Notes: a model not told the origin generated them from the sequence alone. A DNA stretch of 64,000 nucleotides from Desulfosediminicola ganghwensis (GCF_005116675.2 NZ_CP050699.1:1449001-1513000), one strand, 5' to 3'; shown: positions 1 through 8,467, counted from the stretch's first letter. Program-made: numbers and translations.

Positions 1-2
1 GG

Positions 3-3000
3 TTTCCTGAAATTTCCGCCATCCTTCATTCTCTGCGCGAGAGTTGCTGTGAGGACCCGGCCTGCAGCTATTGCCGGATGCATCACAACCCTGGCCATTT
101 CTTACAAACCTATTTCGGCTTTAAAGAGTTTCGGCCCACGCCTGCAACGAAAGACGGTAAAAGCCTGCAGGGTGAAATTGTTTCTGCCGCCGCCAGGAGC
201 GCGACCCTGTTCGCTACACTTCCCACCGGTGGGGGAAAGTCGCTCTGTTATCTGCTGCCCGCGCTTATGCGTTATACGCGGCGCAATTTACTCACCATCG
301 TGATATCGCCACTGCAGGCGTTGATGAAAGATCAGGTGGACAATTTTTCTGAAAGTACCGGCACCAAACTGGCCGCAGCACTCTATGGTATGCTTACCAT
401 GCCGGAGCGCAGCGAAGTGCTGGATTCTATCCGGCTCGGTGATATCGGCATTCTCTACGTTTCTCCAGAGCAATTACGTAACCGCTCCTTTGTTCAGACC
501 ATAAAGCAGCGCGAGATAGGTGCCTGGGTGTTTGACGAGGCGCACTGTATGTCTAAGTGGGGGCATGATTTCAGGCCCGATTATTTCTATGCTGTCCGTT
601 TTATACGTGAGTTGGCCGGCAAGACCAACTCCCAGGTTCCACCGGTGCAGTGCTTTACTGCCACCGCCAAAAAAGATGTTCGGCAGGAGATCATAGACAC
701 GGTTCAGAGTGAGCTTGGGCTGCAGGTTTTGCAATATGAAGGGGGGCACGAACGGACCAACCTGAACTACGAAGTCTATAGCGTCGACAGCTATGGTAAG
801 GGTCAGGTTATTATCGACTTGCTGCGCTCGCGCTACGACGACGAGGGGAGTGTGGTCATCTACTGTGCAACCCGAAAAAACACAGAGACACTGGCCGCCG
901 ATCTGCAAAAGGTTGGGTATACCGTTGAGGCTTTTCATGCGGGGCTGGATGTGTCGCTCAAAAAGCGTATCCAGGAGCAGTTTATCACGGGTGAACTGCC
1001 TGTGATTTGCGCAACCAACGCCTTTGGCATGGGGATCGATAAGGACGATGTGAGGCTCGTCATCCATGCCGATATCCCCGGCTCGCTTGAGAATTATCTG
1101 CAGGAGGCAGGGCGGGCAGGGCGTGACAGAAAGGCCGCTGAGTGCATTCTCGTTTTTGATGAGCAGGACATCGAGGGGCAATTCAGGCTCGGCTCCATGT
1201 CACGACTCACCAGGCGCGAAATAGCCCAGATGCTGAGAGGGATACGGGCGGCTTCCAGGGGGGAGCAGCAGGTAATACTCACAGCAGGAGAATTGCTTCG
1301 CCGGGATGATGTGGATATCGACCCGGATAAACTGAACGATGCCGATTCCCGGGTTCGCACGGCAATAGCCTGGTTGGAGCGGGCTGGGTTTATAAAGCGA
1401 GATGAAAATGAAACCCGGGTGTTCCAGGGGAAGCCCCTGGTGAAAGATCTCGAAGAGGCAGCAGGCAAGATCGCGGGGCTCAATCTCTCAAAACGGCAGG
1501 AGCAACGCTGGCTCGATGTGTTGAGTGCTTTGATGGAATCCGGGAGTAATCGTGGTTTTTCCGCCGATGAACTGGCGGGTATGTCTTCGTTTGCCACGGC
1601 GGAAAACGATAACGTTTATGAAACCGAGACCCAGCGGGTATTAAGAACTCTGCACGACATGGCCGAGCAGGGAGTGCTTTCTAAAGAGACGACCCTCTCT
1701 GCCTATCTCAGGTATAAGGTGAAAAATGGTGCGCCACTGCATTTGCAGCGGTTATGTGAGCTGGAGCGACAATTTATCCGGCTTATGGAGGAAAACGCAC
1801 CGGAAGTGGAGACGGAAACATTTCTGCAACTTGATCTGCGCCAGATAAACCAGCAGCTTATAGATTGCGGCAATGAAGATACAACCCCCCATGTATTGAA
1901 ACTTATTCTGTACGGCCTCAGCCGCGACGGTAAGGGCCTGGCGGGACAGGCGGGCAGCATCACCACCAAATCCCAGGCAAGTAATTGCTTCAGTATCTAT
2001 CTCCACCGCGACTGGGATTCGTTGAAAAAGACCGTGGAAATACGCCAGCAGGCGTCGCAGGTGGCGCTCAGGAGTATAATGGAGGGGATAAAAGACGGGG
2101 AAAAGCCAAATGGCAGTCTGCTGGTGGAGTTTACACTGGAGCAGATAGTGGAGGCTTTTAAGAGGGATCTGTTGCTCTTTCCATTACTCAAAGATCCGTT
2201 GGCGGCAGCTGAGCGAACCCTGACCTTTATGCACGAACAGGGCGTGATTGACCTTCAGCATGGTCTGGCCATTTTCAACCAGGCTATGACTCTGCAGCTG
2301 CAATCGGAGGGAAAGGGGAGACGGTATACCAATCAGGATTTTTCTCCTTTGAAAACCCACTACACCGAGCGAAATTTTCAGATCCATGTGATGAATGAAT
2401 ACGCTCGTAAGGCTATGGAGAAAGTGAGCTCCGCCATGCGGTTGGTCTCTTCCTATTTCAATGATGACAAGGAAGAGTTTGTGTTGCGCTATTTTCCCGG
2501 CCGGGAAAAAATGCTGGACAGGGCAACCAGCCAGCAGTCGTACCAGCGCATTGTTGATGACCTGAAGAACAAGGCACAGGCGGCAATCGTTTCGGCTCCC
2601 GCCGAGAAGAATATGCTGGTGCTGGCCGGTCCCGGAGCGGGCAAGACCAGGGTGGTCACCCATCGGGTTGCATATCTGTTGCGGGTAGAGCGTGTAAAGC
2701 CGCAAGCCATACTGGTGCTCTGTTTTAATCACTCGGCCGCCGTGGGGCTCAGGAAGAAGCTACGTGATCTTGTGGGTAATGAAATGGCCCATGTGACCAC
2801 CCTGACCTACCACGGGCTCGCCTTGCGTTTGAGTGGACGTTCTCTTGCGACAGCCGGCAGAACGGGAAGCGGTGAAATTGATTTCGGTAAAATAATCCCG
2901 GAGGCGATAGCGCTGCTCAAAGGGGAAACTGAGGCCCTGGGTTTTGAGAGTATTTCTGCAAGGGATGCGCTCATCGGCAGGTTCAGCCACATATTGGTGG

Positions 3001-4463
3001 ATGAATATCAGGATATTGATGCCGGGCAATATGAGCTTGTATCGTTGCTGGCCGGGAGAACTCTTCTGGAAAATGAGCAGAAGATGACAATTCTGGCTGT
3101 TGGTGATGACGACCAGAATATTTACGGCTTTCGGGGAACGAACGTTGGCTTCATTCGCAGATTTGAGGAAGATTTCACCGCTGAGAAAAAGTACCTGATC
3201 GAGAACTATCGTTCTACGGCAAACATTATTAGTGCAGCGAATAGCCTGATCACCCATAGCAGTGACCGGATGAAGGGAGAGCATCCGATAAAGGTCAATT
3301 CGGCACGCCGTATGTTACCTGTGGGTGGCAACTACCAGATCAATGACCACATTGCCCGGGGCAAGGTGCAGATTTTCGAGGTGGCAAATGCGGAAACGCA
3401 GGCGCGGGCGGCTGTGGAAGAGATCAGGCGTTTGCAAAGCCTTGAAGGGCATTTCGATTTGAACAATTGCGCAGTGCTCGGTAGAAACTGGAAAGATCTT
3501 GCTCTTATCCGCAGTACTTTTGAGGCAGAAGGCATAGCGGTAAACTTTAATTGGGGAAGAAGCGGCAACAATGGTTTTCCCGGTTTATCGAGAATCCGCG
3601 AAAATGCAGTGTTTCTCGAACAGCTGAGGTTGCGACGAACAGAGTCTCTCAGGGCTACAGACCTGTTTGTGATGCTGCCCGATTGTTCAGAATCGGAGAA
3701 TAACAATCTCTGGTTGAGCAATCTCCGCAGTTTGCTGACCGACTGGCAGGAAGAGACCGCGAATACGGGGCAGCCGGTTTCGGTCATAGAAGATTATCTG
3801 TATGAAGCGCTTTCAGAGCAGGGGCGCTCCCGTAACCTCGGTAGCGGTGTTTTTCTTTCTACAGTTCACTCTGTCAAGGGGATGGAATTCGATCACGTCT
3901 TCATGCTCGGCAATGGCTGGCAGTTCAAGCAGGGGAATAATGAGGATGAGGAGCGCAGGCTCTATTATGTAGGGATGTCCAGGGCCCGGCAGACCCTGCA
4001 ACTCTTTTCCCTGCCGGGAGGAGGAACGTCTTTTGCCGGCCAGGTACAGGGTGATTCAGTCATAAAACGGACAATTCCGGCAACAGATGGTATTAAATTG
4101 CCCGGCACAAGCTACCATCTCCTTGGCATGAGAGATCTTGACCTTGGTTTTGGCGGACGATTGAGAAGTAACCACCCGACATTAAACGCTCTCCCCGCTC
4201 TGAAGCCCGGTGATAGCCTTGGTATGGAGATTCGTAATGATCATGTCGAGATTGTCAACAGCGAGGGCGTTTCTGTTGCCCGTCTGTCCCGAAAAGCACG
4301 GGCCGAGTGGTCGAAATGGTTGAATGAAGTTCGTAGCGTTACGGTTGTGGCATTGGTCAAACGTTATAAGAGTGATGTGAAGGATGAAGAATATCTGAAG
4401 TATTGCCTATCCGATGTTTGGGAGGTTGTTGTTTGTGAGGTGCAGCGACAAGAGTCGGGCTGA
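3..4463 (+). CDS. RecQ-UvrD fusion DNA helicase, 5' partial
   Basis: The reading frame is open from the window edge, so the gene begins upstream; the first ATG at 78 is internal. The visible part carries two complete helicase engines. A RecQ-like SF2 module has the Walker A motif LPTGGGKS (about 205-240), the DEAH box FDEAHCMSKWGHDFR (about 530-575) and a C-terminal helicase half with GMGIDKDDVR and QEAGRAGRD. A UvrD/Rep-type SF1 module has LAGPGAGKT (about 2623-2647), VDEYQDID (about 2997), GDDDQNIYGFRG (about 3103), TVHSVKGMEFDH and YVGMSRA. Just before codon 78 lies a cysteine cluster (CCEDPACSYC, about 45-74), a possible zinc or Fe-S site at the end of an unseen N-terminal domain. It is likely a DNA repair or recombination-intermediate enzyme. 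Fusion of the two superfamilies in one chain is uncommon. The helicase calls are firm; the cellular role is inferred. Confidence 0.9.
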   Translation, partial: FPEISAILHSLRESCCEDPACSYCRMHHNPGHFLQTYFGFKEFRPTPATKDGKSLQGEIVSAAARSATLFATLPTGGGKSLCYLLPALMRYTRRNLLTIVISPLQALMKDQVDNFSESTGTKLAAALYGMLTMPERSEVLDSIRLGDIGILYVSPEQLRNRSFVQTIKQREIGAWVFDEAHCMSKWGHDFRPDYFYAVRFIRELAGKTNSQVPPVQCFTATAKKDVRQEIIDTVQSELGLQVLQYEGGHERTNLNYEVYSVDSYGKGQVIIDLLRSRYDDEGSVVIYCATRKNTETLAADLQKVGYTVEAFHAGLDVSLKKRIQEQFITGELPVICATNAFGMGIDKDDVRLVIHADIPGSLENYLQEAGRAGRDRKAAECILVFDEQDIEGQFRLGSMSRLTRREIAQMLRGIRAASRGEQQVILTAGELLRRDDVDIDPDKLNDADSRVRTAIAWLERAGFIKRDENETRVFQGKPLVKDLEEAAGKIAGLNLSKRQEQRWLDVLSALMESGSNRGFSADELAGMSSFATAENDNVYETETQRVLRTLHDMAEQGVLSKETTLSAYLRYKVKNGAPLHLQRLCELERQFIRLMEENAPEVETETFLQLDLRQINQQLIDCGNEDTTPHVLKLILYGLSRDGKGLAGQAGSITTKSQASNCFSIYLHRDWDSLKKTVEIRQQASQVALRSIMEGIKDGEKPNGSLLVEFTLEQIVEAFKRDLLLFPLLKDPLAAAERTLTFMHEQGVIDLQHGLAIFNQAMTLQLQSEGKGRRYTNQDFSPLKTHYTERNFQIHVMNEYARKAMEKVSSAMRLVSSYFNDDKEEFVLRYFPGREKMLDRATSQQSYQRIVDDLKNKAQAAIVSAPAEKNMLVLAGPGAGKTRVVTHRVAYLLRVERVKPQAILVLCFNHSAAVGLRKKLRDLVGNEMAHVTTLTYHGLALRLSGRSLATAGRTGSGEIDFGKIIPEAIALLKGETEALGFESISARDALIGRFSHILVDEYQDIDAGQYELVSLLAGRTLLENEQKMTILAVGDDDQNIYGFRGTNVGFIRRFEEDFTAEKKYLIENYRSTANIISAANSLITHSSDRMKGEHPIKVNSARRMLPVGGNYQINDHIARGKVQIFEVANAETQARAAVEEIRRLQSLEGHFDLNNCAVLGRNWKDLALIRSTFEAEGIAVNFNWGRSGNNGFPGLSRIRENAVFLEQLRLRRTESLRATDLFVMLPDCSESENNNLWLSNLRSLLTDWQEETANTGQPVSVIEDYLYEALSEQGRSRNLGSGVFLSTVHSVKGMEFDHVFMLGNGWQFKQGNNEDEERRLYYVGMSRARQTLQLFSLPGGGTSFAGQVQGDSVIKRTIPATDGIKLPGTSYHLLGMRDLDLGFGGRLRSNHPTLNALPALKPGDSLGMEIRNDHVEIVNSEGVSVARLSRKARAEWSKWLNEVRSVTVVALVKRYKSDVKDEEYLKYCLSDVWEVVVCEVQRQESG

Positions 4464-4564
4464 ATTTCCCTCGATGCCACGATTTGAGTGAAAACGCAGT
4501 AATCGGGAGACTTTTGCGGCTGGCTGAGGCAGAATCTGCATAAACAATCACGTGGAATTTCATC

Positions 4565-4669
4565 ATGATTCTCTATGACCAGAGTATACCGGCAAGTAGA
4601 GAAGAGTTTGGATTTCAGTTCCCTGTGCGGGACAGTCGGGTTATCAACACATTTTGTCAAGTTCCCTGA
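4565..4669 (+). pseudogene. truncated 5' copy of histone-deacetylase-like gene
   Basis: An ATG-initiated 34-codon frame closely matches the first 30 codons of the intact gene at 6685: both start MILYDQSIPAS and share PVRDSRVI. DNA identity over the first 90 nt is roughly 80 percent, by eye. Similarity then fades with an apparent small deletion, and the frame stops at TGA (4667-4669). It has no Zn-binding motifs and cannot be functional. It looks like the remnant of an old partial duplication or of an insertion that left a 5' stub. Confidence 0.8.
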
Positions 4670-4755
4670 TTAAGGAGAAATCTGTCGGGGTCAGCCTCTT
4701 GCTTGATGCAGGCTCTGGTCTGGCTGGGCTTCTTTGAGAGCGAAATAACGAAAAA

Positions 4756-4780
4756 GGGTAGCCCCGATTTCTCGTGAGCT
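4756..4780. repeat. 25-nt dispersed repeat, copy 1
   Basis: The sequence GGGTAGCCCCGATTTCTCG followed by TGAGCT matches 61632-61656 at about 21 of 25 positions. Both copies lie in non-coding DNA almost 57 kb apart. It could be an end fragment of a mobile element; its identity is unknown. Confidence 0.45.
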
Positions 4781-5074
4781 GCCTTTTGAATATGTTACAA
4801 GTCTCGGCCTGGAAGCATGGGCATATCGGATAATCTAACTGGGGGCGAATCGGGCGACTGGTAGATGTGTAGGGGCTGATTCTGTTTATTTGCTGAGTAG
4901 CAGATTCGCTGCATTTTTGGGGCTATGACTTTCTCGATTTTAGAAAATTTCACTATGAAGTCGAATAGATGTATTCAAAGCTTACCATTGCAGTACTTGT
5001 GCCACTGGATGCCTTGACCAGCGGTGTCCCCATGACGATAATCTGTGTATCGATTTAAAAAAATAGTGAAGCCA

Positions 5075-5150
5075 TAAAAGATAAAGCCAAACCTGCCGCA
5101 AGGCAGGGACGGAAAGTCACGGGTCTTAAATGATAGCCGAACTGCCTTTG
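5075..5150 (+). promoter_or_regulatory. cyclic di-GMP-I (GEMM) riboswitch aptamer
   Basis: The segment has the GEMM-I hallmarks in order: GCCAAACC (5086-5093); a 6-bp hairpin CCTGCC-GCAA-GGCAGG (5092-5107) capped by a GNRA tetraloop; GGGACGGAAAGTCACGGGTCT; then GATAGCCGAACTGCC (5132-5146). These align with the family consensus (GGCAAACC, GNRA hairpin, GGGACGCAAAGCC, CACGGGTCT, AGCCGGGTTGCC). The second stem is unusually short. The 3' strand is also the 5' arm of the terminator that follows, so ligand binding and termination should compete. Known members sense c-di-GMP. The downstream target is the secreted protein at 5390. Confidence 0.87.
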
Positions 5151-5173
5151 AGAAGGTGGTTCGGCTTTTTTTT
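5135..5173 (+). terminator. Rho-independent terminator, expression platform of GEMM
   Basis: A perfect 12-bp stem (with G-U pairs) joins AGCCGAACTGCC (5135-5146) and GGTGGTTCGGCT (5155-5166), with an 8-nt loop and eight T residues. It reuses the 3' end of the aptamer. Ligand-stabilised aptamer should disrupt the terminator, giving an ON switch by c-di-GMP; the direction is inferred. Confidence 0.85.
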
Positions 5174-5389
5174 ATTGTCAGTTTGCTTGTTGCTGAAAGG
5201 GTATTGAGGTGGAACGACAACATTTCCGGTATGCCTTCGGCATTAAGTTGTGTGGAGATAGAGAGGGGGATGAGAATGCAGCTGCTTTATCAATGCTTGC
5301 CGGCGGGACAAGAGGCTGCTCCGGAAGCTTTGCCTTGCTACTTTATTCCCGCTCATTGACAACGTATCAGAATACAACTGGAGGACACC

Positions 5390-5917
5390 ATGAAAACTTC
5401 AATTATCAGTGTCTGCATGTTTTTGGGGCTGCTTGGTGGCAACGTAGCACTTGCAGATAACACAAGTGAAATGATTGCCAGTGCAGAAAGCGCGGCTCCC
5501 CCTGTCGTTACTGGGGATGCCACCATAAAGGCATCGGACGGTACTGTTCTGCGCGAAGGTACAAACGGCTATACCTGTTATCCGCAACAAGAGACCATGG
5601 GGCCAATGTGTAATGACGCGGTTTGGGATGAGCTCATTGACGCGATGGTGAATAAACGGGATTTCCAGGCCAACAGCGTCGGCATTTCGTACATGCTGGC
5701 AGGTGAAGGCACTGCCCTCGGAGTAAGTAACAGCGACCCCTATCTCAGGGAACCAAAAGAAGGCGATGACTGGGTAAAGGAGGGACCTCACCTGATGATT
5801 GTTGTTCCTGACCGTACCATGCTCGACGGTCTGTCAACGGACCCCAAAGACCCGGTCTACGTGATGTGGAAAGATACGCCATACGCACACATCATGGTCA
5901 AAATCGCACCTGAATAA
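5390..5917 (+). CDS. secreted protein of unknown function
   Basis: A 175-residue protein with a clear signal peptide (cleavage likely after VALA, about residue 22), so exported to the periplasm or outside. The mature part contains NGYTCYPQ, a second cysteine in MCND, GISYMLAGEG, GPHLMIVVPD and a C-terminal YVMWKDTPYAHIMVKI. The two cysteines may form a disulfide. It resembles a conserved proteobacterial family of uncharacterised exported proteins; I know no function. GGAGG precedes the ATG by 7 nt. The gene stands alone, 215 nt after the c-di-GMP riboswitch/terminator, so its expression probably follows c-di-GMP. A stem-loop at 5931-5960 follows it. Confidence 0.8.
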   Translation: MKTSIISVCMFLGLLGGNVALADNTSEMIASAESAAPPVVTGDATIKASDGTVLREGTNGYTCYPQQETMGPMCNDAVWDELIDAMVNKRDFQANSVGISYMLAGEGTALGVSNSDPYLREPKEGDDWVKEGPHLMIVVPDRTMLDGLSTDPKDPVYVMWKDTPYAHIMVKIAPE

Positions 5918-5930
5918 TGCGGGATTACAG

Positions 5931-5960
5931 GCATAGGCACTCGCTTGCAAGTGTCTATGC
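5931..5960 (+). terminator. stem-loop after secreted protein gene
   Basis: GCATAGGCACT pairs with AGTGTCTATGC (11 bp, one G-T pair) around an 8-nt loop, 14 nt after the stop codon. There is no strong T tract, so it is a possible terminator or 3' mRNA stabiliser. Confidence 0.4.
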
Positions 5961-6205
5961 CCTAAAGGGCTGTGGTTTAAGTAGAGTAATCCGGGAGGGC
6001 AAACTGGATGGAAAAGTCTTCGGCTGTTACACGTAGGGGGAATTGCTGAGATACAAAGAGGTTAGCAACAGTGCATTATAATTGAAAGGTACCCTATTAT
6101 TTTGGCTGATTGATAAGAGTCGGTTCTCGTCAGTTGACATGGGAGCTTCAAGGTTGTCGCTGAGTTATTCTTTTACTCTTGGAAAACCGCCTCATCTATC
6201 ATTAG

Positions 6206-6352
6206 AAGTTCAGTACTAAAGAGGAAGCTGAGAAAAACTATCTGTTTACATCTGGGATGTACTACATGCGTAGTAGAAAGCGCTCGGCTAATGGCTCTAA
6301 ATCTCAAGCCGAATTTGAGGCCAGTAGCGAGTTGCTACTGAAGGTGGCTTAA
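6206..6352 (+). pseudogene. IS3-family transposase C-terminal remnant
   Basis: Translating from 6206 gives a 48-residue open tail that includes YYMRSRKRSANGSKSQAEFE before a stop. This matches the end of IS3-type OrfB transposases, typically YNxRRRHSANGYKSPAEFE, which follows the last catalytic Glu of the DDE domain. Nothing upstream in frame continues the domain (TAG at 6203). It is a relic of an insertion sequence, not a functional gene. Confidence 0.6.
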
Positions 6353-6463
6353 CTTATCCTCCACATTATTGGGAAAGAGAATTAAATTCTATTCCCCTTG
6401 TGTGATAGGTATTATAAAGAGTAAAGAGTAGTGGCTGGGATTATGTCGGACCAGGCCTTTCTG

Positions 6464-6490
6464 CGGAGTCCCGCTCCGCTCACTTACCTG
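6464..6490. repeat. short dispersed motif, copy A
   Basis: The motif CGGAGTCCCGCTCCGCTCAC followed by TTACCTG contains the hairpin GCGGAG-TCCCG-CTCCGC. Related sequences, all ending CGCTyAC-TTAC-like, occur at 8661-8684 and 63618-63643, each in non-coding DNA. Confidence 0.35.
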
Positions 6491-6684
6491 TTCAACTGGT
6501 TGTTATCGGTTGAAAATTAATGCTTGCAGATAAGCGAACGAAGATAGATATCGATATCAGACCCATGGCATCGCTTAATTTTCGTTCGATGCCTGAATTT
6601 GCGAAAAAATTTGCAATACCCTGAAAGACTCCTGGATCCGGTTCGAGCTGATATCTGCACAAATACTCAGAAGGAAATCAAACC

Positions 6685-7698
6685 ATGATTCTCTACGATC
6701 AGAGCATACCAGCCAGCATTGAAGAGTTCGGAGTTCAGATTCCTGTACGAGACAGTCGGGTCATAAAAACCTTTCAGGCCCTCTTGGACGATTCCCAGTT
6801 AAAGGCCAGGCAAGCCGACTGGCATGTCCCCAAAATTGCCGAACAGTTAAGGCGTGAAGATCTGTTGCGGGCCCACTCTGAGGAGTATGTGCAACGGTTG
6901 TACTCGGCCGGGCTTGAGCAGGAGATTATCTCTACCTTCGAGTTGATTGATGAAGAGGGTAAATATCACCGTTACGACCCGGATTCGGCGATAAGGCCGC
7001 TGACCGATCTTTTTGACCGACTGCTGAAAAAAACTGCGGGGTCGGTTCAGGCTGCGCGTCTGGCATTGCAGCATGGGTTCTGTTTTTCTTTCACTGGTGG
7101 TGCTCATCACGCCCAGCACAACTATGGCAATGGCTTTTGCTTACTCAATGACATTATTATCGCCTGCCGTAAGTTGCAGGCCGAAGGGCTGGTGCGGCAG
7201 GTCTGGGTAATCGATGTCGATGCTCACAAAGGCGATGGTACCGCTGCCCTTGCCGAGCATGATTCTTCAATTCGCACCCTGAGCATACACATGGCAAAAG
7301 GCTGGCCGCTGGATGGGCCGGAGAAACTCGCAGACGGTAGCCTTAACCCCTCTTTTATCCGAAGTGATATCGACATACCAATCGAAAGCGGCGAGGAAAG
7401 CCTTTATCTGGACAGGCTACGCATGGGTTTAGATACTCTGGAGGAAGTAGGCCGGGCCGATCTGGCCATTGTCGTCTGCGGGGCGGATCCGTATGAGGGC
7501 GATGAACTGCCCTCTGCTGCACTGTTGAAGCTCAGTCTGGAACAGATGTTCGAACGCGACAGACTTTTATATGAGTGGCTTGCCGCGCGAGACGTACCGG
7601 CGGCTTTTTTGATGGCAGGAGGGTACGGCGATAAGGTGTGGCGGGTCTACAGCCAGTTTTTGTTATGGGTACTGCATAAGCGTTTTGTTGCTGCATGA
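6685..7698 (+). CDS. histone deacetylase superfamily (AcuC/HdaH-like) hydrolase
   Basis: A 337-residue cytoplasmic protein of the arginase/deacetylase fold. It has the family motifs GGAHHAQHNYGNGFCLLND (about 134-152) with the His-His pair, VIDVDAHKGDGT (about 169-180) giving two Zn ligands (Asp, His), the third Zn-ligand region CGADPYEGDELP (about 264-275), and LMAGGYG near the C terminus. Members deacetylate acetylated lysine, polyamines or other amides; the substrate cannot be told from sequence. AAGGAAA precedes the ATG. The gene stands alone. A decayed copy of its start lies 2.1 kb upstream at 4565, so the region between may be an old insertion. Confidence 0.9.
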   Translation: MILYDQSIPASIEEFGVQIPVRDSRVIKTFQALLDDSQLKARQADWHVPKIAEQLRREDLLRAHSEEYVQRLYSAGLEQEIISTFELIDEEGKYHRYDPDSAIRPLTDLFDRLLKKTAGSVQAARLALQHGFCFSFTGGAHHAQHNYGNGFCLLNDIIIACRKLQAEGLVRQVWVIDVDAHKGDGTAALAEHDSSIRTLSIHMAKGWPLDGPEKLADGSLNPSFIRSDIDIPIESGEESLYLDRLRMGLDTLEEVGRADLAIVVCGADPYEGDELPSAALLKLSLEQMFERDRLLYEWLAARDVPAAFLMAGGYGDKVWRVYSQFLLWVLHKRFVAA

Positions 7699-8029
7699 GT
7701 GGCTAAGTGTTGAACGTTGAATAGATAGTATGGAGCTGTTGAGGTGTTGACTCAGCAGGTCAATCTTTTGCGGGTTATGAACATCTGGTACTGGGCAGAA
7801 TGGTAACTAGCAATGAAGGAAAGGAATCTCCCAGCAGTTATAGACCTGAGAGGGCCCCGGGAGACTTCGAATAATAGACATTTCAGTCTCTCTGAGTATT
7901 CTAATAACATAAGATTGAAGCGAATGAGAATGTTCTCATCTTGTTGCTCAGGCAGGAGATGGTCAATCTCCCGCCCAGTAAAACACGCAAATGAAAGATA
8001 ACGTCACTTAACAACTATGGAGGCTTCCG
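7699..8029. other. intergenic region with inverted repeats
   Basis: No credible gene. Before the lipoprotein gene it holds the 16-bp inverted repeat ATGAGAA-TG-TTCTCAT (7924-7939), a possible repressor site, and a GC hairpin GGCAGGAGA...TCTCCCGCC (about 7950-7974). Confidence 0.4.
7924..7939. promoter_or_regulatory. inverted repeat upstream of lipoprotein gene
   Basis: ATGAGAA and TTCTCAT form a perfect 7-bp inverted repeat with a 2-nt spacer, 90 nt before the lipoprotein start. This is the geometry of a dimeric regulator site. It faintly resembles Fur-type boxes, but the factor is unknown. Confidence 0.35.
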
Positions 8030-8467
8030 ATGAGCGCGAATTTGAAAAAGCTTTTGATTGTTTTAACAATTGCTATGTTTTCAATGATTGTGACTGCTTG
8101 CAAGGACAGCACTGAAGAACCTGCCGAGTCCGCTGTTGGAGAAGCGGTTGAAGAAACTGGCGAGGCCATGCAGGATGCAGGTGAAACTGTGATTGAGAAG
8201 ACCCAGGAGGCAGGCGAGGCAGTGCAGGAAAAAGCTGAGGAAGCCGGTCAGGCGATGCAGGATGCCGGTACCGCCACCCAGGAAGCTGCTGAAGAGGCGG
8301 CCATGAAGACTGGGGAAGCCATGGAAGAGATGGCTGATCAGAGTGCAGATGCTATGGAATCGGCGGGGGATGCAGCCAGTGATGCTATGCAACCAGCCGA
8401 TGAAAAAGTCGACGAGACCATGGAGTCTGCTGAAGGCGCGATGGAATCGGACCAGAAGACCGAGTGA
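8030..8467 (+). CDS. repeat-rich acidic lipoprotein, LEA/apolipoprotein-like
   Basis: A 145-residue protein with a lipoprotein signal peptide and lipobox VTAC (Cys 24). The rest is low-complexity and strongly acidic, built of imperfect repeats of roughly 11 residues such as EAVEETGEAMQDAGE and EAGEAVQEKAEE, rich in Ala, Glu, Met and Gln. This is predicted to form amphipathic helices like LEA proteins or entericidin-type stress lipoproteins. It should be anchored to the outer or inner membrane facing the periplasm. GGAGG precedes the ATG by about 7 nt. Likely an envelope-stress or structural protein; the function is inferred only from composition. Confidence 0.75.
   Translation: MSANLKKLLIVLTIAMFSMIVTACKDSTEEPAESAVGEAVEETGEAMQDAGETVIEKTQEAGEAVQEKAEEAGQAMQDAGTATQEAAEEAAMKTGEAMEEMADQSADAMESAGDAASDAMQPADEKVDETMESAEGAMESDQKTE

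Larger units (their letters stand above)
4464..5389. other. gene-poor gap with decayed gene fragment and riboswitch
   Basis: This 0.9 kb stretch holds no intact gene. It contains a decayed copy of the start of a histone-deacetylase-like gene (4565-4669), one copy of a 25-nt dispersed repeat (4756-4780), and a c-di-GMP-I riboswitch with its terminator (5075-5173). The remaining sequence between about 4790 and 5070 shows no feature I can name. The 215 nt after the terminator form the leader of the gene at 5390. Confidence 0.6.
5961..6684. other. gene-poor gap with transposase remnant
   Basis: About 0.7 kb without an intact gene. It contains the IS3-type transposase tail (6206-6352), a short GC hairpin motif that recurs in the window (6464-6490), and a stretch at about 6503-6540 resembling 8562-8596 (both carry TTAATGCTTGCAGATA-like sequence). 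The region looks like decayed mobile DNA inserted upstream of the gene at 6685. Confidence 0.5.

Noticed and set aside
474-1181. Long minus-strand ORF inside the helicase gene (235 aa)
   Set aside because: Overlaps the strongly conserved RecQ domain in the other strand; no ribosome site and no recognisable domain.
5156-5359. 67-aa ORF starting in the riboswitch terminator
   Set aside because: Its start lies in the terminator hairpin; no ribosome site and no similarity. More likely the untranslated leader of 5390.
5967-6060. Possible second c-di-GMP riboswitch (AGGGCAAACTGG near 5996)
   Set aside because: Only the short AGGGCAAAC string matches; the GNRA hairpin, GGGACGCAAAG and the second stem are missing.
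7813-8001. 62-aa plus-strand ORF upstream of the lipoprotein gene
   Set aside because: Low-complexity basic sequence with no family resemblance; it covers the putative regulatory palindrome and has no good ribosome site.
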